In this document: positions 52,869 through 61,935 of the stretch, piece after piece
Position numbering within the stretch: position 1 is the first letter of the stretch
How the letters are laid out: the number at the start of each line of letters is the position of its first letter
DNA from: Caldilineaceae bacterium
Lineage (GTDB): Bacteria > Chloroflexota > Anaerolineae > Caldilineales > Caldilineaceae
NCBI GenBank assembly: GCA_011523365.1
Contig: WTGY01000153.1
Coordinates: forward strand, 1-64,000
Length of the DNA: 64,000 nucleotides
Direction of reading: 5' to 3'
The notes under the pieces: model-generated
What the model saw: only the letters and a program-made list of their open reading frames with translations
The model's database searches: none
Told to the model about the DNA's origin: nothing
Program-made: the position numbers and the translations under genes

Positions 52869-54614
52869 CTAATCCAGGTACAATCCCTGTGCATCCCAGG
52901 CTCCGTACCTTGGGAGTGGTGCTTCGGGGTCTACAACCACGTCCAAGACATAAGGCTGCTGCGCGGCCAGCGCCTCTTTAAGAGCCGATTCTAAGGCGTC
53001 GGCTTTTTCTACCCTTTTGGCCCGGACACCATAAGCCTGGGCCAACTGCACAAAGTCGGGATTATACGGCTCGTTTGCTTTCTCTACTTTGAACTCGGTG
53101 CCGTAGGTGCTGCCGGTGTAGGCCTTTTGAATACCTCTGATCGATATGTAACCGTAGTTATTCAAGATGATCCAGATAACCGGAATATCATACTCAACAG
53201 CCGCAGCCAGCGTTTGCGGAAAAACGGTGAATCCACCATCGCCCGTTATCGCCACAACCGGCTTGTCGGGATAGGCCAGCTTAGCGCCCAGAGCAGCCGG
53301 TGGACCAAAGCCCATGGTCGCCCAGCCGCCGCCAGAGGTAATAAGGGTCCTGGGCGTATAGCACACCATTTGCGAAGTGGCGATGCTCTTGGACGTACTG
53401 GTATCGGTCACCACAATGCCATCCCGGGGCAACAGGGTCCGAATCTCATGCATAACGCGCAGCGGATGGATGGGCGTCGTATTGGATGTCAGGCTTTTGG
53501 TCGCTTCCTGCCGCCAGTCTGTCATCTCGGCCTGCCGCTCCTTGGCCCAGGGCGAAACATCCCGCTGAGGTTCGGTCTCCTTTACTGCTGCCAGTACGTC
53601 GCTCAGGACCGCCGCGGCATCCCCAACGATCCCTATCTCAACCGGATAGTGATTGCCAATTTCGCCGGGCTCGATATCAACCTGAATGAGCTTGGTGGGG
53701 GGAATGGCAAATGTGTATTGGGAGTCCCACGAACAGGTATCATGTTCGTTAAATCGGGTGCCCAGGGCTAAGATGACATCGGCGTTCAGGGTTGTTCTAT
53801 TAGCCACCGAGGTTCCGCCAATTCCGGTTACCCCCATCGCCAGAGGGTCCTGCTCATCAAAAATCCCTTTGCCCATGACGCTGGTCGTCACCGGTATGCT
53901 CAGATAATGGGCGAGCTCTGTTAGGGCTTGGCTGGCCTCGGATAACAGCGTGCCTCCCCCGGCGAAAATGACCGGTCTCTCGGCCTGTACCAACAATTCG
54001 GCGGCTTTGGCAATTTGGGCCGCATCGCCTCTTGCCCCAGAGCCGGTTGCCATATGCTCCCACAAGTCTGGTATCTCCACGTCGGCCTTTGTGCTCAGGA
54101 GATCCATAGGGATGCTGATCAATACCGGCCCAGATCGGCCCGATACAGCCGTGTTAAAAGCACGCGTCATGACATAGGGCAGCAGGTCGATCCGATCCAC
54201 CCGCCAGACCCGCTTGACGAAAGGACGGTAAATTTCGTGCTGAGAGGCGTCGGCATGCATGCTTAACTCTTGAAAAGACTCCTGGCCATGGCGATACGTC
54301 GGCACTTCGCCAGCAATGACGAGCATTGGCGTGCAATCGAGGGCAGCATGGGCCACACCGGTGATTGCATTGGTCAGGCCAGGACCAATGTGTGTCAAAA
54401 CCAGGGCCGGTTTATGGCTGGCCTTGAAGTAGCAGTCCGCAGCATGAGAAGCGATAGACTCGTGGCGCGTGCTGATGAATTTTATTTTCGAATCCTCAAG
54501 CGCACTAAGGATGGCTGCACCGGTGTGACCACACATTCCAAAGATATAGTCCCCGCCCATTTGTTCCAGGCACCTGACCACAATTTCCCCACCTGTCAAT
54601 GATTCTTTAGTCAT
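52869..54614 (-). CDS. Thiamine-diphosphate-dependent enzyme (acetolactate synthase-like)
   Basis: The pyrimidine domain has the catalytic Glu in ISTRHESIASHAADCYFK, the middle domain RPVIFAGGGTLLSEASQAL, and the PP domain GDGGFTVFPQTLAAAVEYDI with LNNYGYISIRGIQ. The ATG at 54614 follows GGGGGAGA, giving 581 residues; the frame to 54710 adds a spurious leader that overlaps the gene fragment upstream. It is not closely related to the TPP gene at 22.5 kb. In the cluster it may cleave or join a keto or diketo product from the dehydrogenases. Confidence 0.87.
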   Translation of the reverse strand: MTKESLTGGEIVVRCLEQMGGDYIFGMCGHTGAAILSALEDSKIKFISTRHESIASHAADCYFKASHKPALVLTHIGPGLTNAITGVAHAALDCTPMLVIAGEVPTYRHGQESFQELSMHADASQHEIYRPFVKRVWRVDRIDLLPYVMTRAFNTAVSGRSGPVLISIPMDLLSTKADVEIPDLWEHMATGSGARGDAAQIAKAAELLVQAERPVIFAGGGTLLSEASQALTELAHYLSIPVTTSVMGKGIFDEQDPLAMGVTGIGGTSVANRTTLNADVILALGTRFNEHDTCSWDSQYTFAIPPTKLIQVDIEPGEIGNHYPVEIGIVGDAAAVLSDVLAAVKETEPQRDVSPWAKERQAEMTDWRQEATKSLTSNTTPIHPLRVMHEIRTLLPRDGIVVTDTSTSKSIATSQMVCYTPRTLITSGGGWATMGFGPPAALGAKLAYPDKPVVAITGDGGFTVFPQTLAAAVEYDIPVIWIILNNYGYISIRGIQKAYTGSTYGTEFKVEKANEPYNPDFVQLAQAYGVRAKRVEKADALESALKEALAAQQPYVLDVVVDPEAPLPRYGAWDAQGLYLD

Positions 54615-54633
54615 GTTGTCTCCCCCTTGAAAC

Positions 54634-54858
54634 TCAGGTTGGCCAGCCCAACTCTTCAAGTGCAGTCTTAGATTCTCGAAGATTTTCATCAGTGCCGCCG
54701 GGAATGACAATCTCCAATATATAAGGGCGCGTGTGTCCCATTTCGAGCAGTTTGTTGCTTATCGCTCCAAAGTCAATCGTCCCCTGACCCACTGGTAGTT
54801 TTTCAAATCGCCCGTCATTGTCATTCAAATGGATCATGGAGTTAGCCAACCGTTTCAT
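54634..54858 (-). pseudogene. C-terminal fragment of a sugar isomerase/epimerase TIM-barrel protein
   Basis: The 74-residue frame reads MIHLNDNDGRFEKLPVGQGT, then IDFGAISNKLLEMG, ILEIVIPGG and TALEELGWPT. It matches the last quarter of the gene at 48195 (VHLSDNYGEHIHAPIGEGN ... LEELGW). The first three quarters of the barrel are absent. The ATG overlaps the upstream epimerase stop as ATGA, so it could still be translated, but it cannot fold as a barrel. It is most likely a relic of a deletion. Confidence 0.65.
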
Positions 54859-55805
54859 ACCATTTGTTGAAAAATCGCTCTGGTCTGGGCGATACCATCA
54901 GCCAGGGGAGTGATTGGAACCTGTCCGATGAGCCCGCGTAGCCCCTTGTCATCTACGTCTGATGGTGCGGGGATATGCTCCTGGCCATGGGTGATAAGTC
55001 CGCGGGCAGATGGAATCTGTCGCTCGATCTCGGCCACGAACTCGGGGATTGAGGCCACTGTCCCGCGCAGATTAAACGTTGACGCGCCTTTGTGTTCGGC
55101 CTTAGCGCAGGCGATGAAGGCTTTAGCAACGTCGTTTACAAACTGGGCGTTTATGCGTCCGCCAAAGTCGATGTGGAACTGCTGTCCCGCTAGCCCCGCC
55201 TTAATGGCTACTGTCAGGTCCGCGCTGCGTCCTTGGTCTCGTCCCGGTCCATAGAGTACCCCAGGACGTAGGCCGATACTGGATAGCCTCTCATTCAACC
55301 AATAGATCCGGGCACTCTCCTCGTTGCACGCCTTGAAGACTCCATAGTAGCTGGCCGGAAACAGGGGGGCATCATCAGGAACAGGCACGACTTCATAGGC
55401 TTCTTCAGGGCCCATGGCCGCCGATGAACTGGCATAGACCAAATGCTGCACTTGATCTGGAAAGCGTTTTGCTGCTTCAAAGACGTTCAAGGTGCCGATA
55501 ATATTTATTTGAGCGCCCCTTATCGGGTTAGCGTGACAGTCAGGGTGTTGCAGCGCAGCCAGATGAATAATGCTGGTAATGCCGTTTTCCCCAATGACTT
55601 GAGTTAGCTGTTCGCCATCGGTTATATCGCCCCGGATAAACGTTATGCTGGCAATCTCCTCTGGTTTCATCAGTAGCGCCATCCGCCTGGGCTCGAGATC
55701 CAGATCATATACCAGCGTTGGGTCTCCGGCCTGCACCAGGTTTTTGGCCACCCAGGCCCCAACACAACCATGACCACCGGTTATCAAAAAACGACGTTGG
55801 TTCAT
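54855..55805 (-). CDS. NAD-dependent epimerase/dehydratase (extended SDR)
   Basis: An extended short-chain dehydrogenase with the NAD motif RFLITGGHGCVGAWVAKNL, DITDGEQLTQVIGENGITSI, the catalytic Ser/Tyr region VYASSSAAMGPEE and SYYGVFKACNEE (Tyr-X3-Lys), and the later LRPGVLYGPGRDQG. At 316 residues it has family length. The ATG at 55805 overlaps the iclR stop (TAATG), so the two are coupled. It may act on a nucleotide sugar, a free sugar acid or a cyclitol derivative. Confidence 0.88.
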   Translation of the reverse strand: MNQRRFLITGGHGCVGAWVAKNLVQAGDPTLVYDLDLEPRRMALLMKPEEIASITFIRGDITDGEQLTQVIGENGITSIIHLAALQHPDCHANPIRGAQINIIGTLNVFEAAKRFPDQVQHLVYASSSAAMGPEEAYEVVPVPDDAPLFPASYYGVFKACNEESARIYWLNERLSSIGLRPGVLYGPGRDQGRSADLTVAIKAGLAGQQFHIDFGGRINAQFVNDVAKAFIACAKAEHKGASTFNLRGTVASIPEFVAEIERQIPSARGLITHGQEHIPAPSDVDDKGLRGLIGQVPITPLADGIAQTRAIFQQMV

Positions 55806-56593
55806 TATTCTTCTCGATTCGCGATTAGATGTCCCAACTCCTTCGAAATTTCCTGGGCGGCCTCTTTAACCATGCTTCCGAACTCGGCCATTCTTTCCGG
55901 GGTGAACCGCAAAGATAAACCGCTGATCCCGACAGTTCCAACTACCTCCCCAGTATAATCTTTGATAACAGCGGAGACCCCGCTAAGGCCGGACAGAGTC
56001 TCGCCGATGCTGGTTGCATAACCCTGTGTTCGTATCTGACTCAGTTCCTTTAGTAGCGCCTCTCGGTCCACCGGAGCATCCGTGGCGGGCAGTCGCAGAT
56101 CTGGATCTTGGAGGATTGTCTTTATCTCGTGCTCCGACAGATTGGCCAAAATGACCTTGCCAGGTGATCCATAATGTAAATCGTACGGCTTCCCGATCTC
56201 GGCTTTATAGCGCAGCGGATTGGTACCCTCGATCTGATCAACGTATATGCGGCGGTCCTGGTAGCGGACGGCTAAAGAAACTGTCTCGCCGGACAACTGA
56301 TGGAGGTCATTCATATAGGGCAGGGCCCGAGATCTGAAGCTCAATTGGTGGAGAAAAGCTTGAGACAAAATGAGCACAGATGGCCCTAAAGAATATTTGT
56401 CAGTTTCCTGATGCTGGATTGCTAAGCCCTTTTCAACGAGAGAGGTCAAATAGCGATGAGCCGCACCTCTACTCAAGTTGAGGTCTTTAGCAAGGTCGGT
56501 CACACCAGCGGGAATAGATCGCTTAGCCAAATATAGAAGAACATCAACTGCTCTTTCTACGGCAACGACTGTGCGATGCCTCTTGTCCGTCAT
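55805..56593 (-). CDS. IclR-family transcriptional regulator
   Basis: An N-terminal winged helix-turn-helix (about 10-70) with VAVERAVDVLLYLAKRS and LNLSRGAAHRYLTSLVEKGL, and a C-terminal GAF-like ligand domain with LHYGSPGKVILA and the closing SGVSAVIKDYTGEVVGTVGI. The start is set at the ATG at 56593 (262 residues, usual length); an upstream ATG at 56632 is possible and neither has a strong ribosome binding site. It is the first gene of the 21-kb minus-strand cluster. A perfect 19-bp palindrome lies at 56798-56816 in its promoter and again at the desaturase-Rieske promoter, so it probably controls both and itself. The inducer is unknown. Confidence 0.9.
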   Translation of the reverse strand: MTDKRHRTVVAVERAVDVLLYLAKRSIPAGVTDLAKDLNLSRGAAHRYLTSLVEKGLAIQHQETDKYSLGPSVLILSQAFLHQLSFRSRALPYMNDLHQLSGETVSLAVRYQDRRIYVDQIEGTNPLRYKAEIGKPYDLHYGSPGKVILANLSEHEIKTILQDPDLRLPATDAPVDREALLKELSQIRTQGYATSIGETLSGLSGVSAVIKDYTGEVVGTVGISGLSLRFTPERMAEFGSMVKEAAQEISKELGHLIANREE

Positions 56594-56797
56594 AATGTTA
56601 TGTGATTCCTGAAAAGATATGATGACTATCATCAGCGGCGTCTTAAAGTAACAACAATCCTTACGAAATCTTGTTACTTTGCCAGGCCGCTGAGTATAAC
56701 GCTCAGTCTAAACAACAAGCTAAGCAAAGGCTGCGTCGCCCATTTGCCGGAAGGACGATGGAATACTGGGCCGCAACCACAGGAATAAGGGGGTAGT

Positions 56798-56849
56798 TGC
56801 GGAATCTGATTCCGCACGCCATAATACTAGAGATAGTCTGCCTCGTCAA
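56798..56849 (-). promoter_or_regulatory. Promoter with IclR-type palindromic operator, site 2
   Basis: On the minus strand TTGACG (56844-56849), a 17-bp spacer and TATTAT (56821-56826) are followed 4 bp later by the perfect palindrome TGCGGAATC-N-GATTCCGCA (56798-56816). It lies about 205 bp upstream of the chosen iclR ATG. The layout is the same as at 30462-30512. Confidence 0.85.
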
Positions 56850-57005
56850 ACGGGGTTAATTTGGGGGGAGCATCCCAAAAAGGGGGCGAACTTTCCCATG
56901 CCTCCGGTCGCAGCGGAGCCGCACCTATCTCGCGATCAACTCTGAGTCAGAGGAAAAGGCAGTTCTCTCTCCTCACTCCTCTTCCCTCTCTCCTCGCTTT
57001 TTTGG

Positions 57006-57060
57006 GCGGTCGGGCGCAAGCGCCCTCCCTTGTGCGGGGGCTCCGCCCCCGCAACGCCCC
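57006..57060. repeat. Dispersed intergenic repeat, copy 3, with two perfect hairpins
   Basis: Hairpin I is GGGCGC-AA-GCGCCC (57012-57025). Hairpin II is GCGGGGGC-TCC-GCCCCCGC (57034-57052). The flanking bases match copy 2 at 6696-6748; stem I differs by one base pair that is changed on both sides. It lies in the gap before the ABC exporter gene, where no other gene is seen between 56850 and 57332. Confidence 0.7.
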
Positions 57061-57332
57061 CGGTCCTGCTCGCGCCGCAGTGAGATTGAGGGCATTGTGA
57101 CGGTGCCCACCCGCGGCGGCCGTGCTTCGTCCCGTCCTCCGTCCCGCTCCCATAGGGGCCGGCCTTGTGCCCCCCCATCAACATGTCTGGCCAGCAGTAC
57201 CTACTCCCACAAGAAGTCCCGAGCCACCGACCGCTGACCACTGACCTCTATAGTTTCCCTTGACACGCATGTTAGAATCTATTTCTGCCGTGACCGCCCG
57301 TCTTCCATAGTAGCCGACGCTAGGCGAACCCA

Positions 57333-59144
57333 ATGTCCCCGTCCGCTAATTCCGAAGAACCGAGAACCTCCTTTCCTCTCATCAAGGAGGAGCTGAAGAA
57401 GCAGATCCCCAGGATTACGCTCCTCGTCGCCCTCGCCCTCATCGGCACGGCAGTCGGCCTGATCCAGCCCTTCCTATTCAAGCTGCTCATCGACACGGCC
57501 ATTCCAACCGCCGACCTGCGCCTGATCGGCCTCCTCCTCGTCGGCATGGTAGTCGTGCCCGTCCTCAGTGCCGGCCTCAATGCCGCCAACCACTACCTGC
57601 GCGCCTACATCGGCGAAAGCGTCTCCCAACGCCTGCGACGCGACCTGTTCGACCACCTCCTGCACGTCCGCCTCGCCGACCTCGATCAGTTCAAGACCGG
57701 AGAGCATCTTCATCGCCTCACTCGCAGCTGCGGCAGAATCGGCGATGTCTTCGTCGGGAACCACCTTCTGCCGCTGGCAATGAGCACAATCCTCCTTCTG
57801 GGCACGCTCGCCGCCATGACGGCGCTCCACTGGCGCCTCACCCTTCTGGCGCTGCTCGCCTTCCCGCTCTCCTACCTCCTCACGCGCAAAACGCGCAAAC
57901 ATGCCCAGATCCTTGAACGCAACTTCTCCAATACGTTGGAGGCAGGCCAGAGCTACCTCAACGAATTCTTCCCCGGCATGCGCACAATCCGGGCCTTCAA
58001 CGCCGAGCCCTATGAAAAATCGCGCTGGCAGGAATGGCTTGTGAAGCATCGCAGCATCAAAGCGAGGATCACGGCATTCCACGAGCTGATCCGCATAGTC
58101 CTGCCCGAAACCGTCAACTACGTCGCCGCCGGCCTCGTCTTCGGTTACGGCGCATTCGAGATCATTCAGGGCCGGCTGACCATAGGCAGTCTCGTTGCCT
58201 TTGCCGCATACCTGCCCCGAGCCTACGCCGTCTTGCAGTCACTCCTGGGCACCCACGTCAATCTGCAGGAGGCCCGCGTCAACGCCGAAAAGGTGGATGC
58301 CCTCTTTGCCCTCCCCCGCGAACCATTCGGCGTCAAGGTCCTGTCGCCCGGAGATGCATCACAGAAGGCAGGCGTCGAAAGCGCGCCGCCTACTGTCGGC
58401 GCCGAACTGACCTTCAAGAACGTCTCCTTCGACTACGGCCGCGGCGACTTCGGCGCACACGACCTCACCTTCCGCATCGAGTGCGGCGAGTTCGTCGGCA
58501 TCGTCGGTCCTAGTGGCGGCGGCAAGTCAACCATCATCGACCTGATCATGGGCTTCTACACGCCACAGTCCGGCACCATCAACCTGGACGGGATCGATCT
58601 CCAGGAACTTTCCCTGACCTCGCTGCGCAGTCAGATCGGCCTCGTGTCCCAGGACCTGTTCTTCTGGAACGACAGCATAAGCCGCAACGTAAACTATCCC
58701 CGCACTGACGAGGATGCCGGCGCCGTCACCGAAGCCGCCCGCACAGCACAAATCGATGAATTCATCACCAGCCTGCCCCGCGACTACTGCACCGTCATCG
58801 GCGAACGCGGACTGACGCTCTCCGGCGGTGAACGCCAGCGCCTCGCCATCGCCCGCGCCCTCCTCAAGCGCCCCCGGCTCCTCCTCCTCGACGAGGCCAC
58901 CTCCGCACTCGACGCCCTCACAGAACAAAAGGTCCGCACCGCCTTCGAAAACGCACGCGAGGGACGGACCGCCGTCGTCGTTGCCCATCGGCTGACCACG
59001 ATCCTCAACGCAGACCGCATTATTGTGATTCACAAGGGCCGAATCGTGGAGATGGGCAGCCGCACAGAACTGCTGAAGCGTGGCGGCCTCTTCTCGGACC
59101 TGTACAAGGCACAATCTTTCGATCTTCCTGCGATCGCGCTATAA
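57333..59144 (+). CDS. ABC transporter, fused permease and ATPase (MsbA/MDR type)
   Basis: An N-terminal six-helix exporter domain (about 25-320) starts with TLLVALALIGTAVGLIQPFL. The C-terminal ATPase (about 350-590) has Walker A GPSGGGKST, Q-loop VSQDLFFWN, signature LSGGERQRL, Walker B LLLLDEATSALD and H-loop VAHRLTT. At 603 residues it would act as a homodimer exporting lipids or drugs; cargo unknown. The start is ATG at 57333 with a weak ribosome binding site. GC-rich codon use matches the core flank, unlike the cluster upstream. Confidence 0.92.
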   Translation: MSPSANSEEPRTSFPLIKEELKKQIPRITLLVALALIGTAVGLIQPFLFKLLIDTAIPTADLRLIGLLLVGMVVVPVLSAGLNAANHYLRAYIGESVSQRLRRDLFDHLLHVRLADLDQFKTGEHLHRLTRSCGRIGDVFVGNHLLPLAMSTILLLGTLAAMTALHWRLTLLALLAFPLSYLLTRKTRKHAQILERNFSNTLEAGQSYLNEFFPGMRTIRAFNAEPYEKSRWQEWLVKHRSIKARITAFHELIRIVLPETVNYVAAGLVFGYGAFEIIQGRLTIGSLVAFAAYLPRAYAVLQSLLGTHVNLQEARVNAEKVDALFALPREPFGVKVLSPGDASQKAGVESAPPTVGAELTFKNVSFDYGRGDFGAHDLTFRIECGEFVGIVGPSGGGKSTIIDLIMGFYTPQSGTINLDGIDLQELSLTSLRSQIGLVSQDLFFWNDSISRNVNYPRTDEDAGAVTEAARTAQIDEFITSLPRDYCTVIGERGLTLSGGERQRLAIARALLKRPRLLLLDEATSALDALTEQKVRTAFENAREGRTAVVVAHRLTTILNADRIIVIHKGRIVEMGSRTELLKRGGLFSDLYKAQSFDLPAIAL

Positions 59145-59226
59145 TCCGTAGTAACCTTTGCGGCCGATGCGTTCCCGACGCTCCGCTGGCTGAAAGCTAC
59201 CATTCACCCTAAGGATTCTGCCACCG

Positions 59227-61299
59227 ATGTCACCTAATACTAACGGTCAGGGCGCCGCGTCCCTGCCTTTCGAAAGCCCAACCCTCGACCCGGAACTGGA
59301 AGAAAACGTTGTCAACACCATTCGCATGCTCGCACTGGACGCCGTCCAGGCCGCCAATTCGGGACACGCCGGCCTGCCCATGGGCATGGCCACCGCCGCC
59401 CTGACCCTCTGGCGCCGGCATCTCCGCTACAACCCGGCCAACCCCGACTGGCACAACAGGGACCGCTTCATTCTCAGTGCTGGCCACGGCTCCATGCTCC
59501 TCTATTCCCTGCTCCACTTGACCGGCTTCGATCTCCCAATCCAGGAGCTCAAAAACTTCCGCCAGTACGGCAGCATGACCCCAGGCCACCCCGAGTACGG
59601 CCACGCACCCGGTGTCGAGACCACCACCGGCCCGCTCGGCCAAGGCTTCGCCAACGGCGTCGGCATGGCCATCGCCGAACAGTGGCTCGCCGCCACCTTC
59701 AACCGGCCCGGCCACGACGTAGTTTCACACCACATCTACGCCATCGTCAGCGACGGCGACCTCATGGAGGGCGTTGCCCAGGAAGCGGCCAGCCTCGCCG
59801 GCCATCTCCGCCTCGGCAAACTGATCTATCTCTACGACGACAACCGCGTCACCATCGACGGTTACACCGACCTGACCTTCACCGAGGACCAGTACCAGCG
59901 CTTCGAAGCCTACGGCTGGCACGTCCTCAAGGTGGAGGGCATGGACGGCGCCGCCGTCGACGCCGCCATCGCCGCCGCCAAACAGGACCCCCGCCCCAGC
60001 CTCATCGGCTGCACCACCATCATCGGCTTCGGCGCCCCCAAGCAGGGCGAGCCCGACATGCACAGCGACGCGCTCCCCGACGAAGAGGTCGCCCAGACCA
60101 AGGCCAACCTCGAATGGCCGCAGGAACCAACCTTCTATCTGCCCGACGACGTGCGTGACTTCTGCCTCCAGGCCGTCCAACGCGGCAAAAGGCTCGAATC
60201 CGACGACAGCAAACTGTGGGATGCCTACGCCGCCGCCCACCCGGACCTTGCCGCCCAGCTCAGCGCGATGCTGCAGGGCCAGCTTCCCGACGCCTGGGAG
60301 GACGCCCTGCCCGCCTTCGACGGCGGCGGCAGCGCGGCTACCCGTAACGCCAGCGGCGATACCCTCAACGCCCTCGCGCCCGTCATCACCAACCTCATCG
60401 GCGGCAGCGCCGACCTTGCACCCAGCAACAAGACGATCATCAGCGGCAGCCCCGACTTTCAGCCCGATTCCTACAGCGGCCGCAACTTCCGTTTCGGCGT
60501 GCGCGAACATGGCATGGGCGCCGTACTCAACGGCATGGCTCTACACGGCGGCGTCATCCCCTACGGCGGCACCTTCCTCGTCTTCAGCGACTACATGCGC
60601 GCCAGCATCCGCCTCGCCGCCCTCATGGGCGCGCCCGTCATCTTCATCTTCACCCACGACAGCATCGGCGTCGGCGAAGACGGCCCCACCCATCAGCCCG
60701 TCGAACAGGTGGCCGCCCTGCGCGCCATTCCCAACCTCACCGTCATCCGCCCTGCCGACGCCAACGAGGTGGCGCAAGCCTGGAAAGCTGCCCTGCAAAA
60801 CAAGAGCGGCCCCACCGCGCTCATCTTCTCACGCCAGAATCTCCCCGTCTACGATCGCTCCGCCGCCGGTGTCGCCGCGGCCGCCGGTACAGCCCAGGGC
60901 GGATATGTCTTTTACCAGAGCAACGGAGCATCAGGCGCCCAATCCGAGTTGGCCCTCATCTCCTCCGGCAGCGAGCTTGAGCTCGCCTACAGTGCGGCCC
61001 AGCAACTTGCCGAGCACGGCGCTGCCGTCCGCGTCGTCAGCCTGCCCAGCTGGGAGCTCTTTTCGGCCCAAACGCCCGCCTACAAGCAGGACGTCCTGCC
61101 GTCGAACGCCCTCAAGCTTTCCGTCGAAGCCGGCGTCACTCAGGGCTGGGAGCGCTGGGTCGGCAACGACCCCGCCCGCGGCGCCGCCATCGGCCTCAAC
61201 CGCTTCGGCGCCAGCGCGCCCCAGCAGGATGTCTACGCCAATCTCGGTCTGACCGTCGACGCCGTGGTCAGCGCTGCCCAAGAACTCCTGGAGGCGTAG
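59227..61299 (+). CDS. tkt: Transketolase
   Basis: Transfers two-carbon units between sugar phosphates in the pentose phosphate pathway, using thiamine diphosphate. Motifs: [18 protein letters not shown] (the usual GHPG is GHAG), [19 protein letters not shown], the ThDP-binding [57 protein letters not shown] and a C-terminal domain with [11 protein letters not shown]. At 690 residues it is slightly longer than most. The ATG at 59227 follows AAGGATTC. It is followed 6 bp later by the DUF6391 gene. Confidence 0.95.
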   Translation: MSPNTNGQGAASLPFESPTLDPELEENVVNTIRMLALDAVQAANSGHAGLPMGMATAALTLWRRHLRYNPANPDWHNRDRFILSAGHGSMLLYSLLHLTGFDLPIQELKNFRQYGSMTPGHPEYGHAPGVETTTGPLGQGFANGVGMAIAEQWLAATFNRPGHDVVSHHIYAIVSDGDLMEGVAQEAASLAGHLRLGKLIYLYDDNRVTIDGYTDLTFTEDQYQRFEAYGWHVLKVEGMDGAAVDAAIAAAKQDPRPSLIGCTTIIGFGAPKQGEPDMHSDALPDEEVAQTKANLEWPQEPTFYLPDDVRDFCLQAVQRGKRLESDDSKLWDAYAAAHPDLAAQLSAMLQGQLPDAWEDALPAFDGGGSAATRNASGDTLNALAPVITNLIGGSADLAPSNKTIISGSPDFQPDSYSGRNFRFGVREHGMGAVLNGMALHGGVIPYGGTFLVFSDYMRASIRLAALMGAPVIFIFTHDSIGVGEDGPTHQPVEQVAALRAIPNLTVIRPADANEVAQAWKAALQNKSGPTALIFSRQNLPVYDRSAAGVAAAAGTAQGGYVFYQSNGASGAQSELALISSGSELELAYSAAQQLAEHGAAVRVVSLPSWELFSAQTPAYKQDVLPSNALKLSVEAGVTQGWERWVGNDPARGAAIGLNRFGASAPQQDVYANLGLTVDAVVSAAQELLEA

Positions 61300-61305
61300 C
61301 CGCGT

Positions 61306-61899
61306 ATGCCTGGGGCCCTGGCCGCCATCCTCCAACAGACCCGGCAGCATCACGCCATCGAACACGCCACCATCCAGCTGCTGGCAGCCCGCTTCCCCCG
61401 CCGCGTCTTCGCCGGCATGAGCGACCCCTGGGGCTTCACGCTCTACGGGCAGCTGTCCGGCAAAGACATCGAAGAGGCCGTCCGCGAAGCGATTCAGCGC
61501 CTTCAGGATGGCGAAGAAGAGTTGGCCTTCCATCCCAACTGCGGCACCAACCTGACCGCCACGATTCTCCTGGTGACCGCGGCCGCATTTCTCGGCAGCA
61601 TCGATTGGCGGCGTTCCCCTCTTCAACCGCCCAATGGGACATTCCACTTGGAAAAGGAAGGAAATCAAGCCGCTCCCGAACTGTCTCCAAGCCGGCTCCG
61701 GCCGGGCAGCGGCAGGACACTCCTCGATAGATTGACAGTGACGGTTGGATTCATGACGCTTGCTCTTCTGGTCTCAACGCCGCTGGGGATGCGGTTACAG
61801 CGGCTGACTACCTTAACCAGTATTGGCAACCGCGTGCTGGCCCAGGTCGTCCCAGTCAAGCGCGGTCAGGCCTATCGTGTCACCTTTGCACACAAATGA
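61306..61899 (+). CDS. DUF6391-type membrane protein
   Basis: Function unknown. The N-terminal part has the conserved HHAIEHATIQLLAARFP, MSDPWGFTLYG and LAFHPNCGTNLTATILL pattern of DUF6391 proteins from Chloroflexota and cyanobacteria. Two hydrophobic segments (about 80-97 and 145-165) are separated by a 45-residue polar loop. The C-terminus ends in a small beta segment (AQVVPVKRGQAYRVTF). The ATG at 61306 is 6 bp after the transketolase stop, so the two are co-transcribed, with holA following. Confidence 0.75.
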   Translation: MPGALAAILQQTRQHHAIEHATIQLLAARFPRRVFAGMSDPWGFTLYGQLSGKDIEEAVREAIQRLQDGEEELAFHPNCGTNLTATILLVTAAAFLGSIDWRRSPLQPPNGTFHLEKEGNQAAPELSPSRLRPGSGRTLLDRLTVTVGFMTLALLVSTPLGMRLQRLTTLTSIGNRVLAQVVPVKRGQAYRVTFAHK

Positions 61900-61935
61900 T
61901 GACCGGGGGCCGCAGCCTCCGAGACTGGTAACGTA

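Noticed and set aside
57259-57285. TTGACA upstream of the ABC exporter gene as a promoter
   Set aside because: No acceptable -10 box lies at 16-18 bp spacing, so the match is too weak to annotate.
59725-60510. 261-codon minus-strand frame opposite transketolase
   Set aside because: Low-complexity Gly/Val/Ala content typical of antisense to a GC-rich gene; transketolase motifs fix the coding strand.
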